Source: Crotophaga sulcirostris (taxonomy: Eukaryota; Chordata; Aves; Cuculiformes; Crotophagidae). Taken from it: DNA of 64,000 nucleotides. Of the stretch, positions 9,993-22,140 are shown one piece after another. Below the pieces are notes generated by a model. The model worked only from the letters and a program-made list of their open reading frames with translations. It was not told the DNA's origin and did not search any database. Within the stretch, counting starts at the first letter, position 1, and each line of letters opens with the position of its first letter. The DNA lies in assembly GCA_013397455.1 (NCBI GenBank), contig VYZB01000214.1:1290572-1354571 (forward strand), written 5' to 3'. The position numbers and the translations under genes were made by a program.

Positions 9993-12900
9993 AGATTTTG
10001 GGATATTTTGATTTTTCACTGATTATCTTGGAAGAAGTAGCACCATGATTTCTACTTCCATTCAGGTATCTGTGCCTGCATAGGTAACAGCTAGCTTATA
10101 CTAAAGTCATGGTTAAAATTAAGGTTTCGACTAACTCAAGGGGGAAATTTCAAATAAAAAATAAATAAAGATTTCATTTCAACTGTGGGTGAATTAATTG
10201 TGTTTAACTCTGAAGGATTGTCTGCCTTCCTTATTTTAGTTTAGGATAGATTAGATTATATTAGATTATTTTGACGAATGGGGGAGGAATGGAAGGATAG
10301 TTTTTTTTAAGAGTAATGTACAAAATAATTAAAGTTCAGATGAACTTCACAAGTGTATAAATCTGAATAAAGTGAGATGACCGCTGTGGACTCTTTAACC
10401 TTGAAATAGTTAGAAATTTGTTTTAAGACACATGTAATTACTTCTCCACACCATGTGCTCCTCTAAAACATCCCTACAGCAGAAAATCATTCATAGTGAA
10501 AGACATCCTAGTGAATCTCTCTGAAAACTTCACAGATTTTCAAAATAGCAGGCGTTTGGCAGCAAAAGGTCCTTGGCTCCAGAGAAATAATTGCTTTACA
10601 GACTTTTTTTTTGTGACTGTGCCTAAGTTTGAAATGATTTTTTTTTTTTGTTAACCCAGAAATACATCTGTCTGCTCCTACACAGAAGGAAAAAGGATTC
10701 GCTGCAGCAAGATGACACCTGGAAGGCAATTCTGAGCTGGATCAAGTGGTTTTCCAGCTCTTCAGAACAAAGGGTTGGCTTGGTTTGGAAACTCGGCCAA
10801 GTAAAATCACAGAATTCCATTTGGTTGACTACAATTGGGAGTTCATGAAAGAAAACCCATTCCTCTACCAAAACTGGGGAGTTTAGGAGGAGGAAACAGC
10901 AACTGGGACTTCAAAGTTATTTCTTTTTAATTTTTTTGCACTGTGCACAGTAGGAAGATTTTCCTGTGTCCAGGTTCATCTGAGAATCTATCTGAAATTC
11001 CAGCACTCCTGAAAATGTAGTCCCAGTCCTGAATTAGCTTCTTGGTCCTTTTATCTGATACATAACTACCTTCAAACATCAGTAAACACATACTGCTGAA
11101 TGAGGAGTGGTACAACATGTCCAAAGGCAGTCGAATCTTTTTTATTTTCCCAAGTAGGTATTATTTTGACCATACTTTGCAAATCAAAAGCTATTTTCTG
11201 ACTCAGTTGAGTTGTTCCCTTTGTTAGTCACCTCCTTGGGAAGATACAACCATGGCCCTTTGTTACTGTGAGTCAGCAATCCCGTAAATATTAGAGTTGG
11301 GTTTTGCCTACCCTTCTTCATCCAAATACTGATAGTATTTTTCCTTCTTTGACCCCTACTCTGATACCAGATGAGATGATGTAAAACTCAATTCATTGGC
11401 TCTGTGTACTGAAAGGATTTGGGTTTTTTTTAAATGTTAAATATGTTTTCTCTACAAGCCAATAACCCCACTGCTTCTTAACCAAACCTTATTGTGCACA
11501 GGCTTCTGAGCCCAATTTCAGGGATGGAGTGGGAATCTGAAAGCCCTGGGTGCTTTGTGCCAAAGCAAACACACATCCACAGGTAGCGTTGGTGCTGCTC
11601 AGTGTCTGGGAATATGGAAGATAGGGATGGATTGCACGAAGGACTGAAGCACCACACTAAAGCGATCAAAATCCATCACCACCAACCGCGAATGTCACTG
11701 ACTGTGAGGCTGCATCCTTCTTATCCACCATCACGTTCGGGAACGTGTTACCTCCCAGCAGAGTGTGAGTTTTCCTCTTGAAGGAAATGCCACATGAGCA
11801 CCAGGGCAATCCAGCACTTACAGACACCCCGTAGCTTTGCAGTTCATCCCTCCTGCCGACACCACTTGGCTTTTCTCACTTCTCTCACTCATGGTTGTGG
11901 CTTAAAAACCTGGGGTCTTGTCTAGACAACACTTCCTTAAGACTGTGAGTCATACTGAGTAAGGACTTCTCAAAAGCTTGTTTTGTGGCAGGACCCTCTG
12001 CTTGACAGAGAAAAAAATCCTGCAGGCTTCAAGGCGATTTCTGCCCAGCAGATGGAGGGAAAGCGAATTGAGAATGGGCTTTAATTAAGATGTTATGTCT
12101 ACCGTAAGCCAGTTATCTGCAAAAGTACCCACGTAGCATATGTGTTAGATCTTATCACTTCTTTTTTGCCACAGACTTGCTTAAGGCTAATGAATAAGAC
12201 GGACCCATTTCTTGGTTTCTGTAGGGGAGGGATGGGTGAGTTGAGGGGAAATACTGAGTCACACAACTTGTCACATTACAGCAATAAAATTCATACTTTT
12301 TGTTTTAATGGGATTTCTGAGAATTTCACACCATTGGATATTCAAGAAGAAAGGAGGAGATTTAGTGGATAAAGCACCAGTTAAGGGTTTTTTTCCAACA
12401 CCCAAAACTATGGCTCCATTGTGATGTAACTGTGTAAAAAAAGCATCCCTGCCCCTGGAAAAACCCTGAAAAACTACCAGTACAATTCAGCTGAGTCCTT
12501 TTCCATGCCTGGAAGTTGCAGCTGAAGCCCACACAGTCAGGAGCACAAGTATTACACCAACATGAAGAGACCCATATGGAGGAAACCTCCGTTGCTCCTG
12601 GTGTCATCCCACGGACACACTGGAAGACCTTGATCCAAGCTGGTGGGCTGTGATCACTGCCCTTGACTTGCTTTCCGCTGATGTGGCAAGGCAAGACCTT
12701 GAGGTCCTAAATCAGTTCAGCACTGATCTCAGTTTGACTGAAGCATCAGCCTTCAAGCAAATAATTTATCCCTGTAGAACCTAAGACCAACCACATTTTT
12801 TGTACAGTAGTAGGGTTCACAGTAGTATCCTTCACCTGCAGACCTGAACTAAATGCATCAGGTATATATGCTCACAGCTTGATCACATGGAGTATCTAAA

Positions 12901-13252
12901 GGGAGGCCCCTACTCTGGTTTGAACACTCACAGAGTTGGTAACTTTGAGGGACCTAATCTGGCTTCGGAAAAATTCTCTTTCTCCTTTGTGTGCCAGATG
13001 TACCATCCCAGCCCCAGAGGGAGTCTAAATGTACCCCTAATGCTCATGTTTGGCCAAAGTTATGGATGCTGAAGGAGGATTTGAGCAGAAAGCTCTATAT
13101 TAATGCTTTAATTTCCTGTCCCACTTGCTGTATCCAGACCTCCAAATAGGGTCAGTGACTCACAATGGTCCTCCCTGTGCCACTGCAGGCATGTGCCCCA
13201 GCAGAGTGTTGGCCTGTGCCAATAAACCATCTCCAGGGCAATGTCCAGACAT
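9993..13252. other. Unique, partly AT-rich sequence, no gene seen
   Basis: 10010-10450 is AT-rich with TTAGATTATA-type motifs. T-runs lie near 10603-10616 and 10637-10650. 12362-12694 has a minus-strand frame of 110 codons with no family resemblance. No exon, RNA gene or mobile element is recognised. Confidence 0.5.
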
Positions 13253-13413
13253 GAGTTGTGGCTGTCCCATCCCTGGAGGTGTTCAAGGCCAGGTTGGATG
13301 GGGCTTGGAGTACCCTGATTCAATGGGAGGTGTCACTGTCCATGGCAGCGGGTTGGAACTGGATGGGCTTTAAGGTCCCTTCCAACCCAAACCACTTTGT
13401 GATTCAATGATCC
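13253..13413 (+). mobile_element. CR1 3' end fragment
   Basis: Sense CR1 3' end: CCATCCCTGGAGGTGTTCAA, then GGTTGGAACTGGATGGGCTT, then TAAGGTCCCTTCCAACCCAA. It ends GTGATTCAATGATCC, a worn octamer repeat. It belongs to the main uniform group but is severely 5' truncated. Confidence 0.93.
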
Positions 13414-14329
13414 TTTATCGTGCAGTGGTGGTAATGGAGAATGAATGGCTTTCCAGTTTAAATTGTTCCCTTCTCAGCTGTAAAAGAGAGGAAGAAACCA
13501 CCTCCTGCTTCCGTCTGTCTTTAGCAGTCAAGATGATTATCATCTCTGATAGTTTTCTTCCCCAAACTGGAATGACCTCAGCTTTATCATACTCCACTCC
13601 ACTCCATGTCTCTCCTGCTCTCTACTCCTTTGCGTGGCAATTCTGCATCCTGACTCAAAAGCCCCTTTGATCACGCAGAGAACACATGCCTGAGAAAGAA
13701 AATGACTCCTTTTCATAGAATTATTTTGCTGGCCCTGCTATGCTGTTCTCACACTGCTATGAGCTCCAAACACTCTCATCTATTAACATGGCTCCACAGC
13801 TAAAGAAAAATTGGCAGCTGGGAGAAAGGCTCTCAAAGCCCTGTCATGTAGCGGACCAGGAGGCGAGTGTCACGGAACTGAGCACCTCATAAACCTGGGG
13901 GATGATGGGGAGAGAGGAGGGAGTCAGAAGTCACTCCTGGCACATCTTTCTGCTACACTGTAAGCCTGAACACCTCTGGTAGTGCTTGATTTACTTTTCC
14001 ACCCTTGTAAATATTATTCTTTCAGAACACAAGCCTAGCCTGAATAGGAAGATTTGGTTTTCTAATCAAATTATTACTCTTCTGTGTTCCATACGAAGCA
14101 GGGAAACGCAAAAGAGGTTTCTGAACACCGAACATTAAAATGACTCAGTCCTGGCAGTCAGGCTGTCTGGTGACTTTGAAAATCCTTTGCTGATGTGTCT
14201 ATCTTGCCACCAGATATTTCCGGAAGTCCAGCACATACATAAAACACTGCTTTGTGCATCGATTAAACCTGGTCATGCGTACCATACCTAATATGAAACC
14301 ACACAGGAAATGAAAAGTTAAGCTACCTA
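13414..14329. other. Unique sequence, no gene seen
   Basis: No exon, RNA gene or repeat recognised. Confidence 0.5.
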
Positions 14330-14595
14330 ACAGCGTACGCCTGCTCTCCTTCGCCCCGCGCCCCCAGCACCACCGCTAACGCGGCCACCGCAGACCACAG
14401 AAAAGCTTTAGCAACTTTAACCCTGCTTATAGAGAGACTTCAACACCTCCTGCCCCCTCCCCAGAGCGCAGTTTCTCTGGAGCTGTGTGGTCTGCAGTGA
14501 CAGCGTGAGCGGAAGAAAAAAATTCTGTGCGGCCCAGGGGCCGAACATTGGGTTGCCTCGCTCTCGTAGGGCCAGGTTTGGAGGTGCGATGGCAG
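14330..14595. promoter_or_regulatory. Small CpG-rich patch, possible promoter or enhancer
   Basis: About 16 CpG dinucleotides in roughly 265 bp, nine of them in the first 70 bp. G+C is clearly above the surroundings, and by a hand estimate the observed/expected CpG ratio is about 0.8. Such CpG retention is unusual in avian intergenic DNA and often marks promoters or active regulatory sites. No recognisable first exon adjoins it. On the minus strand a pyrimidine tract ending in CTGCAG (14495-14520) resembles a splice acceptor, but no coding exon follows. Confidence 0.35.
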
Positions 14596-14711
14596 ATAGC
14601 AAGTGAAGTCTGGAGGGGTGATTTCCTGTGTCACTTACATCACACAATTTCGCTTTTTGCTAAAAAAATGAACTCAAGTTGAATGGTTTTGTACACCCAG
14701 GTAGATGCACA

Positions 14712-14730
14712 AACACACACACACACACAT
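14712..14730. repeat. CA microsatellite
   Basis: About nine AC dinucleotides in a row, followed by ATGCATG. Confidence 0.9.
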
Positions 14731-14996
14731 GCATGTATAGATGGAAAAAGAGAAGGACAACATATTCAGATTGGAGACATTCAAAGAAGAAGTTTACGCT
14801 GCCAAAGCAGGAGAGGAAACTCATTCATACCATGGATTTAGTCTGTACATACAGCCCAGTTTACAGCAGAATAGTCTGTTATGATTATTGATGATCTGGT
14901 AGCATCTCTCCATCATACAAGTATCTGCCCCAGTGTTTTTCTTCTGGAGATCCCTACTGAGGGGGCAAAATCCTCCTACACTCAGGTATGTGCCTA

Positions 14997-15314
14997 CTGG
15001 AAAGCCAGAGAGGGATTTTTGATCAGGGAGTGCAGGGACAGGACAAGGGTGAACAGTTTTAACCTGAAAGAGGGGAGATTGAGATGAGATCTTAGGAAGA
15101 AATGTTTTGCTTTTAAGGTGGGGAGGCCCTGGCCCAGGTTGCCCAGAGCAGTGGTGGCTGCCCCATCCCTGGAGGTGTTCAAGGCCAGGTTGGATGGGAC
15201 TTGGAGCCCCCTGATCCAGTGAGAGGTGTCCCTGTCCATGGCAGGGGGGTTGGAACTGGATGGACTTTAAGGTCCCCTCCAACCCAACCCATTCCACAAT
15301 TCTGTCATTCTGTG
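14997..15314 (+). mobile_element. CR1 3' end fragment, main group
   Basis: Sense CR1: TTTGATCAGGGAGTGCAGGG, then GAGATCTTAGGAAGAAATGT, then GAGGCCCTGGCCCAGGTTGC, then GAGGTGTTCAAGGCCAGGTT. It ends in ACAATTCTGTCATTCTGTG, the octamer repeat. A small lesion near the 5' end (GGAAAGCCAGAGAGGG) sits where sister copies have the GGCTCCAGGAAAGC block. Confidence 0.94.
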
Positions 15315-18300
15315 TGAAGCCAGCAAGAGTGGGACCAGTGTTTCCACTCATGTCTTTCCCTCCAAGGAGAGACCATTGCTTCTCCAAGGTCAACAAGTGT
15401 TACTTCCCATCTCCTTCTCACCATCAACACCATACCAGCACACAAGGGAAGCCTGGTGTTGCCCTTTGGGCTGGGGGTTGGGGTTCAGCCCCTTATGCAG
15501 CTGCAGGTTCCCTCCTCGATAAAGACTGAGATGTAATGCATCCTAAACACCTATAAGTGTTCAGCTGAGACACAAAACCTCAAATTTGGGGAGGTAAATC
15601 CTGAACTGAATCATGATGTAGAGGCTGAAGATGGGTACCCAAAGGCAGGAGGACTAAAACCTGTTTTTTGCTCCAGTGTTCATCCTCAAGGTAATAACGT
15701 AGCCTGTTCCCACCCCATGCTGGTCTGCTCTCCCTGCAAGATCCTGCAGACATGGACTGGCTCCTCTCGTTTGTTTGCTCAGCACAAAGCCCTCATGCTG
15801 TCTGGAATCTCAGCTGGGAAGACCTGAGGTTGATAGGGAAAAGCAAAATCCTCTGCACTATCCAACAGCCTTGATGGAGTTTGCCCACTCCTTCCAAAAA
15901 TCAGGTAGAGATTTATGAAAAATCTCACCAGGAAAAAAAACAAAACTAAATTCAGGTGCTGAAGGAAACTATTTCCTGTAAGGGCTAGAACTGTTTTTAC
16001 AGGTATAAGTGAGGCCAGATTTTCGACAGATGCAGGGAAATTCTTCATTTTGTGAGTTGAAAACGTTTTTTTTCTTTTTAAACAGGGGAGGGGATTGGAG
16101 GAGGCAGGAAATGTGAAAGATTTTGGAAACGTGAAATGAATAGGTCAAGGCACGTAATTTTGCTGAACCAAAGCAGGAGGCAACAGCTTGAAATTGAAAT
16201 TAAATAGACCACCTGCAAGAAAAGGAAAGGAAGGGGAGATGGGAAAGAGGAGAGGGAGGGGCAGTGCTGGCATGAACAGAAACCATGCAGTGTTTAAAAG
16301 CATCCGTTGGTGAATTATTAAAGATGCTGTGCTGCTCATTTGAGGTTTGGACATCTTGGCAGTTGTGATGGGAAATGTGCCAAGGCACATGAGCACGGAT
16401 GGAATACTTATTTTTTAATTCCTGGCAGGCACCTTTCTTTTAAAACACCAACACTAGTGAGTGTTTGAAGGAAAAGTACTCACTCTAGGACCAGAAAAGG
16501 TATCTCCTCCCTCCATCCCCAAGCGTACAGCAAAGTGTTGGATGTGACAGGGGTGTTTATGCAGAGGGTCGAGTGTGTATTTGAAGCATTATGGACTCCT
16601 CTCCCCATTCTCCACTTCAGCCTGTCCAAATTGTCACTGCAAAATTCATCTTCCTCCCACAGGCACACAGGCAGGCACTCCTGCCCTGTTGGCTGGATCC
16701 TCCATCAGTTTCCTGAGCGCTGGCAGCTCAGCTCCCAGCTTCTCCTCCCCAGCTTGTGTCATCTACCTCTTCTGACCTACATCTCATCAATCCTTTCTCC
16801 TTTGGGCTTTCCCAGCAACTGTCTCTCCCAGGGCATCGGGAGCATCTGCCCAGCAACTCGTTCAGCACATCTCGTTAGCCTACACGGCACCGCGCTAATT
16901 CCTGTCCTCCCCTGACCAGGGACCATAAATCCTGCATCTCTGAGATAGGCTCAGAGCTCCTGCTAAAAACTGAGGCGTATCCCCGGTGGCCTTGGCTCTG
17001 CTGTGTATCTGTCTAGACCATTTGAAACCCAGTGCCTAGGACTCCACATGCTCTTGTAAATCTCATTTGAGCAAACACTCCTCCTTCCTTCCCCCTCCCC
17101 AGTTTGATCAGCGTTTTGAAATGGGGAATGAAGCAAAGCAAAGCTTGGTGGAGGGTAAATTTGATCCCTGCCCATGACAAAGCAAGGGAAACCACAAGCC
17201 CTGGTTTGAGAATGGTCCAGAGCAGAGAGTAGAAAGCTCCAGGCACATGGGACAGAATAAATTCAAGTAATTGCCAGGATATTTGTAAATAAAATAATAA
17301 GTAGTGAAGTGAAATAAGCTGACACGCGAAATGTGCATGTTGATTGAAACAGCTCCGGAGTCCATTAAATGACAAAGTCACTGTGTATGCCAACAAAACC
17401 CCAACCATAGCCCTGATGCATATTCATAGCATTGGAACAACATCCCATCAGGACACTAACGAGGCGCTGTGCTTGGGAACATGCTCACATGGAGCCCGGG
17501 AGAGGCTGTTTGGTGCCTGACAAATTTGGGAAGATTACAAGCGTTGAAATCTCTCTTTGTTACTTAACAAACATGGAAGTAAGAGAATGCCATACCTCTT
17601 GTTATGGAAATGGCACACAGTGCTGAGGATATATGATAAGTCTAGGGGAGAACTGCAAACATTCAGGACTGATCCCTTTGAAATCTCTGGGAGTTTTGCC
17701 ATTTATTTCAATGAGGGCTTTACAGAGCCCTTACAATGGATGCAGTCATTTATCTGCAGGCATCAATGCGGTTCCCTGTTCCTTGACAGCCGTGCTCCTC
17801 ATGGATACCCGGGAATGGATTCATGCTCCTGTGAAGCAAGCACATGAGAGTCACCATCTCTGCCATCCAAAAGGGCAGGTGCAAAGGTGGGTCACAGAGA
17901 CATGGGGAGGGAGGGACATCACAGCACTCTCTATCTGCTCTGCTCAGCCATCCCGTCCCACTGCAGGCAGCTCCGTGCCTTTTGAGTCAGTGTGTCCAAG
18001 GGACTTCACAGCCACACACGCAGGTACCAGGCAGTGTTTCCTTGAAATAGCTTGAGGGATTGGACTAATTTCATCCTAAACTAAGAGAAGAGTGGTCAGT
18101 GGGCTCTGGGGCCTGAGAGTCAGCAAGTTGCTCACAGGTACTCAGGGACAGAGCTGCAGAGTTCAGAATAACACACAGAAACCTTCCTGAAAGGCTCCCC
18201 GAGAAGGGCACTTGGAGAAGTCCCTTCTAGGGGCAAGGTGAGGTGGTCCTCCACCACAGGACTGCTGTAGCCGACTGAAGACAAATAAAATTCCTTCCAG

Positions 18301-19850
18301 CACAGCCTATGCTGAGGTGTTGGTACCCATGCCACCATGTTCATGCAATAGCATGGCCCTAAACGGAAGGACAATTAGGCTGCGCTCTATACAAAGAGAC
18401 GAAAACCCAAAAGCTATCGACCAGTGCAGCCAGGTGTCATGGTTCAAAGCCTTCTGGTCTAGGAACTGGGTCAAACCCAGGAACTGCAGCACTGATCAAT
18501 TTGCAGATGCGCGGACGCACGTAGCCCCAGCAGAAAGAAGGTCCTCTGCACCAACTTAACTTTGCCCTGTGACATGGCTCTTTGTACACCACCAAAGCTC
18601 AGCCGCTGCTATTCCAGAATCAATCATGCTAATCAACATCTTTCAACATTCTCATTACCAGATTCAAATCTACCCATAGGTTGTTTAACATGCTTAATGT
18701 GTCCAGTTATTTATTAAAATCAGAGGGCAACCAGTAAATTACAGAATTACACAGGATGGATTAAAGAAACTAATCCTAAAAGACTTGGTCAAGTTAGGGT
18801 TGGTACCTCCAGCCATAGCTCCACCTTGGAGGAAGGCACCAGAGCAAAGAAGGTTACTTGGGAGTTATCTTAATTGCAGTTATCATCACTGGCTGATCTG
18901 ACTGCTACCAGCTGATTTGTTCAGCCAGACCCTCCTATTTATGTTTATAATTGATTAATCCAAGAAGAGAAAAGAACGAACCATTGGGGATGGAGAGGCA
19001 AAAATAATTGCCATAAAACTGCCCTGCCACTTTAAGAGGGAGCGAATGGTCCAAAAGCATTCAGAGAGCGGATTTATTCTGCTTGTATCCCCCACTTCGG
19101 GAAGGCAGAGCTCCCAGTGGGGCAGGCAAGAGGATGGAGAAAAACAAGCGGAAGATGGAGAAAAACAAGCGGAGAACTTGCAGCAGAAGCCGCTGACATG
19201 AATGACAGTTTGCTGGTGGGAATAAAATGTTTCTTGTTTGTTCCAAGATGGAGATAACAGAGTCAAGAGGTCAAGTGGTACAGGAATGCGAAAGCCCTGT
19301 GGGTAATGTAGCATGATAAAAAATGAGGGATCCAGGGCATGGGCATCATTGCCACAATAGGCCAGCTTGCATTTCAGAAAGAGCTTAGATCTTGTCTGTA
19401 TTTAAATATTGACTGATAATTTCACTCCATTATGTTCCTGTGGAAGAGGTATGCAGATAGCCTTCTCTGACCAAGACCATTTTAGTACCCTGAGGGGTAC
19501 AACCTGTGTTTGATGAAGTACTAATTGGGGATGGGGAAGAGTTGTCCTTTCTTATCCGTCAATCTTTTGATCATATGCACAATTAATTGAGCTATTTAGA
19601 TACCCAGGAGTGACCAGCGCGCAGGAACTGACCCGAAACCCAGTGAAGCCTGCAGAGTTTCGCATTTTAGTGAGGGGGACGAGCCAGTGCTGGGGGAGCA
19701 GTGGGGTGGGGAGTGATGCTCAGGGCTCTCCCAGCTCCGGGGACGACCCGAAGCTGTGGGCTCTGGTAGCCCATGGAATATCCATGTCCAATAACAACCC
19801 TCATTCACTTGAGTTTGGGAAGGGTGCAATTTAGATGCACTGATTACATC
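15315..19850. other. Unique sequence, no gene seen
   Basis: 4.5 kb without a recognisable exon. Purine-rich DNA lies at 16080-16260. A TGTCATGGTT word at 18435 resembles the start of some avian LTRs, but no matching LTR end or TSD was found. A 21-bp tandem duplication lies at 19133-19174. Open frames of 126-140 codons (16535-16915, 17633-18055, minus 17013-17408) have no supporting features. Confidence 0.45.
19133..19174. repeat. 21-bp tandem duplication
   Basis: The unit GATGGAGAAAAACAAGCGGA plus one base occurs twice back to back (19133-19153 and 19154-19174), differing only at the last base. It looks like a recent local slippage or duplication. Confidence 0.9.
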
Positions 19851-20280
19851 AAGATGAAGATGATCGAGGGCTGGAGCACCTACCATCCGAGGGTAGGCTG
19901 AGAGTGCTGGGATCATTCAGACTGGAGAAGAGAAGCAGAGGTCTCCAGGGAGAGCTTGGAGCAGCCTCCCGGTACTGAAAGGGGCTCCAGGAAAGCTGGA
20001 GAGGGGCTCTTGATCAGGGAGTGCAGGGATAGGATGAGGGGGAACAGTTTTAAGCTGAAAGAGGGGAGATTGAGATGAGATCTTAGGAAGAAATGTTTTC
20101 CTGTCCCTGGCTGCCCAGAGAAGTGGTGGCTGCCCCATGCCTGGAGGTGTCCAAGGCCAGGTTGGATGGGGCTTTGAGGCCCCTGATCCAGTGGGAGGTG
20201 TCCCTGCCCATGGCAGGAGGATGGAACTAGATGGGTTTTGAGATCCCTTCTGACCTAAACCTTTCAAATATCCTATCATG
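19851..20280 (+). mobile_element. CR1 retrotransposon, about 430-bp copy
   Basis: Sense CR1 starting near GAAGATGATCGAGGGCTGGA, a late part of ORF2. It continues with GGGGCTCCAGGAAAGCTGGA, TGAGATCTTAGGAAGAAATG, GGGAGGTGTCCCTGCCCATG and a worn 3' end (TTTCAAATATCCTATCATG). A short deletion removes the GAGGGTGGGGAGGCCCTGG block found in sister copies. Confidence 0.94.
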
Positions 20281-21958
20281 ACAGAAAGGTGGAGTGGAGC
20301 TGGGTCCAGGCACCAGGGCAGACCTGGGCAGTGTGGAGGAGGAAGACAGTGAGGATGAAACCAGTCAGCAGCCTCAGAAATCTATGACAAGGAAAAGGTT
20401 ATTAAAAAAATCAAGCCATTGGATTTTTAAATTTTATTTCCCCTGATACAGCTTGTTTAGCAGAGAATGGGCTGCACCAAGGCTGCCTCCTCCCCTGTGC
20501 CTCTCTATACACTTCTGTGGGGAAATATCCAGCCTGAATTTCTGGTCTGGTGTGACATCGAGGAGCACATTAGTCCTGGGGCACCCACAGGAACCAGAAA
20601 GCACTCAGGTCTCCCGCCCGTCTTTGCTTTACTGTCCTGCAAAGCACTGCAGATGCTGATCAATATTAATCATTTCTCGGGTCTGGGATTGTCTGAGTTG
20701 CAGCCATGGGTTGGGACCTGCTGCAGTACCGGACCATCAGGGCAGAAAGAGGGTCTCTGGGCATTAACTGGGTCTTATCAGCATATGGTAAGGGACTGCC
20801 CAGCCCTTTCCATGGGACGGTGAGGACCATCCCTCAAGGAAAGCAGCAGCAAATCTCTTCACGTGGCCACAAAGGTTAGGAGTAGCTTAAATGTCATGGA
20901 CTTCTTGTGTCATGTTGAAGGTGTAGGACAGCATCACTACATTTCACAGCAGGGAGAGTCACAGAAGTGTTGAACAATTTTCCTGAAGTCACAGAGCAAA
21001 CCAGAAGTGAAAATTGAGGAGCTGAGCCTGGCTTCCCTTCCCTTCCACTTCCACGTCTTCCCGTGGCTGTGCTGTGCCTCCAAAGTGAGCACCTCTCATT
21101 CACACTTGTTGGAGATGCTCTCAAAAAAGTCACCAGATTCAAACCAGCATCATTCCAGCTGACTGGCAATCCGTGCCACCAGATGCCAAAGCATGATGTG
21201 CCAGCAATAAAAGGATCAGCTGCTCCATGTGACTTTTTGGGCTTGCTGTATTCACCAGAATTTGAAACATGAGCCTGGTGCCAAGACCGGTGTTTAAAGA
21301 AGGTGTCTCATGCAGTCAAACATCTGCCCAGCTGTGGATGTGCTGTACTGTCTATAGTACAACAGCTTTCCCTTATTGTTACCAGATTAACAGCATGGGA
21401 ATGGTCATCTCTAATACCCAGCAGTATGAAGCCATGAGGGAGCGTGGATCAGATTAACAAAGCAAACTTGCTTCACAAACCCTGCTCTAACAGTAGGCTT
21501 TTATTAAAGGGAGTGGGAGGTTCACCCAGCTGGTTCCCCTGGCCTTTTTTTCATTAGGAACTGGGCAGTGCTGACCATGGAGGAGAGGAAAACAATTATA
21601 AAACGTCAAAGTGTCAGTCAGGTTGCCATTGCATTGCAAGCAAAAAATGTGAACCAATTTCCTGTCCAGTTTTAAAAGAAAAGGAAGCATAATCATGGGG
21701 TACAACCAAATTTAATGTGTGTCTAGTGCTTCTTCCACCTCCCAGAGAGAAAAAGGGCAGGACCAACCCACAGCAGCCCCAAAAGTCCTGTGCTGAGCTT
21801 GACTCGAGATACCAAGTCTCAATCTTACTCACACAGCAATAGCAACTCCTTTTTATTATGAAAACACATTGCAGAATGCATTCTCTGTCTCTAGAAATGT
21901 CCCTGGATACCAAAGGCGAGGGAGAAGCAAAACAGCGGAGGATTATGCACAATCATAT
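20281..21958. other. Unique sequence with a possible SINE relic
   Basis: No exon is recognised. The only repeat-like part is the MIR-resembling segment at 20944-21040. Confidence 0.45.
20944..21040 (+). repeat. Possible MIR-like SINE relic
   Basis: The order TGAACAATTTTCCTGAAGTC, ACAGAGCAAACCAGAAGTG, then GAGCTGAGCCTGGCTTCCC recalls the 3' half of MIR-type SINEs (a 'gacttgcccaaggtcacacagc...ggattcgaacccagg' pattern). The match is loose, and this is from memory. Such ancient relics do occur in bird genomes. Confidence 0.3.
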
Positions 21959-22140
21959 TCATAGAGAATCATAGAATGGTTTGAGTTAAAATGGACCTTA
22001 AAGTCCATCCAGTCCCACCTCCCTGCCTTGGGCAAGGACAACTTCCACTGGATCAGGTTCATCCAACCTGACCTTGAACACCTCCAGGGATGAGGCAGCC
22101 ACCACTTCTCTGGGCAACCTGTGCCAGGGCCTCCCCACCT
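21959..22140 (-). mobile_element. CR1 3' end fragment
   Basis: Antisense CR1 starting at its 3' terminus (AGAATCATAGAATGGTTTGA) and breaking off after GTGCCAGGGCCTCCCCACC. It is a severely 5' truncated copy of the main group, with GGATCAGGTTCATCC in place of the usual GGATCAGGGGGCTCC. Confidence 0.93.

Noticed and set aside
14821..15396. Minus-strand open frame of 191 codons
   Set aside because: Mostly antisense to the CR1 copy at 14997-15314.
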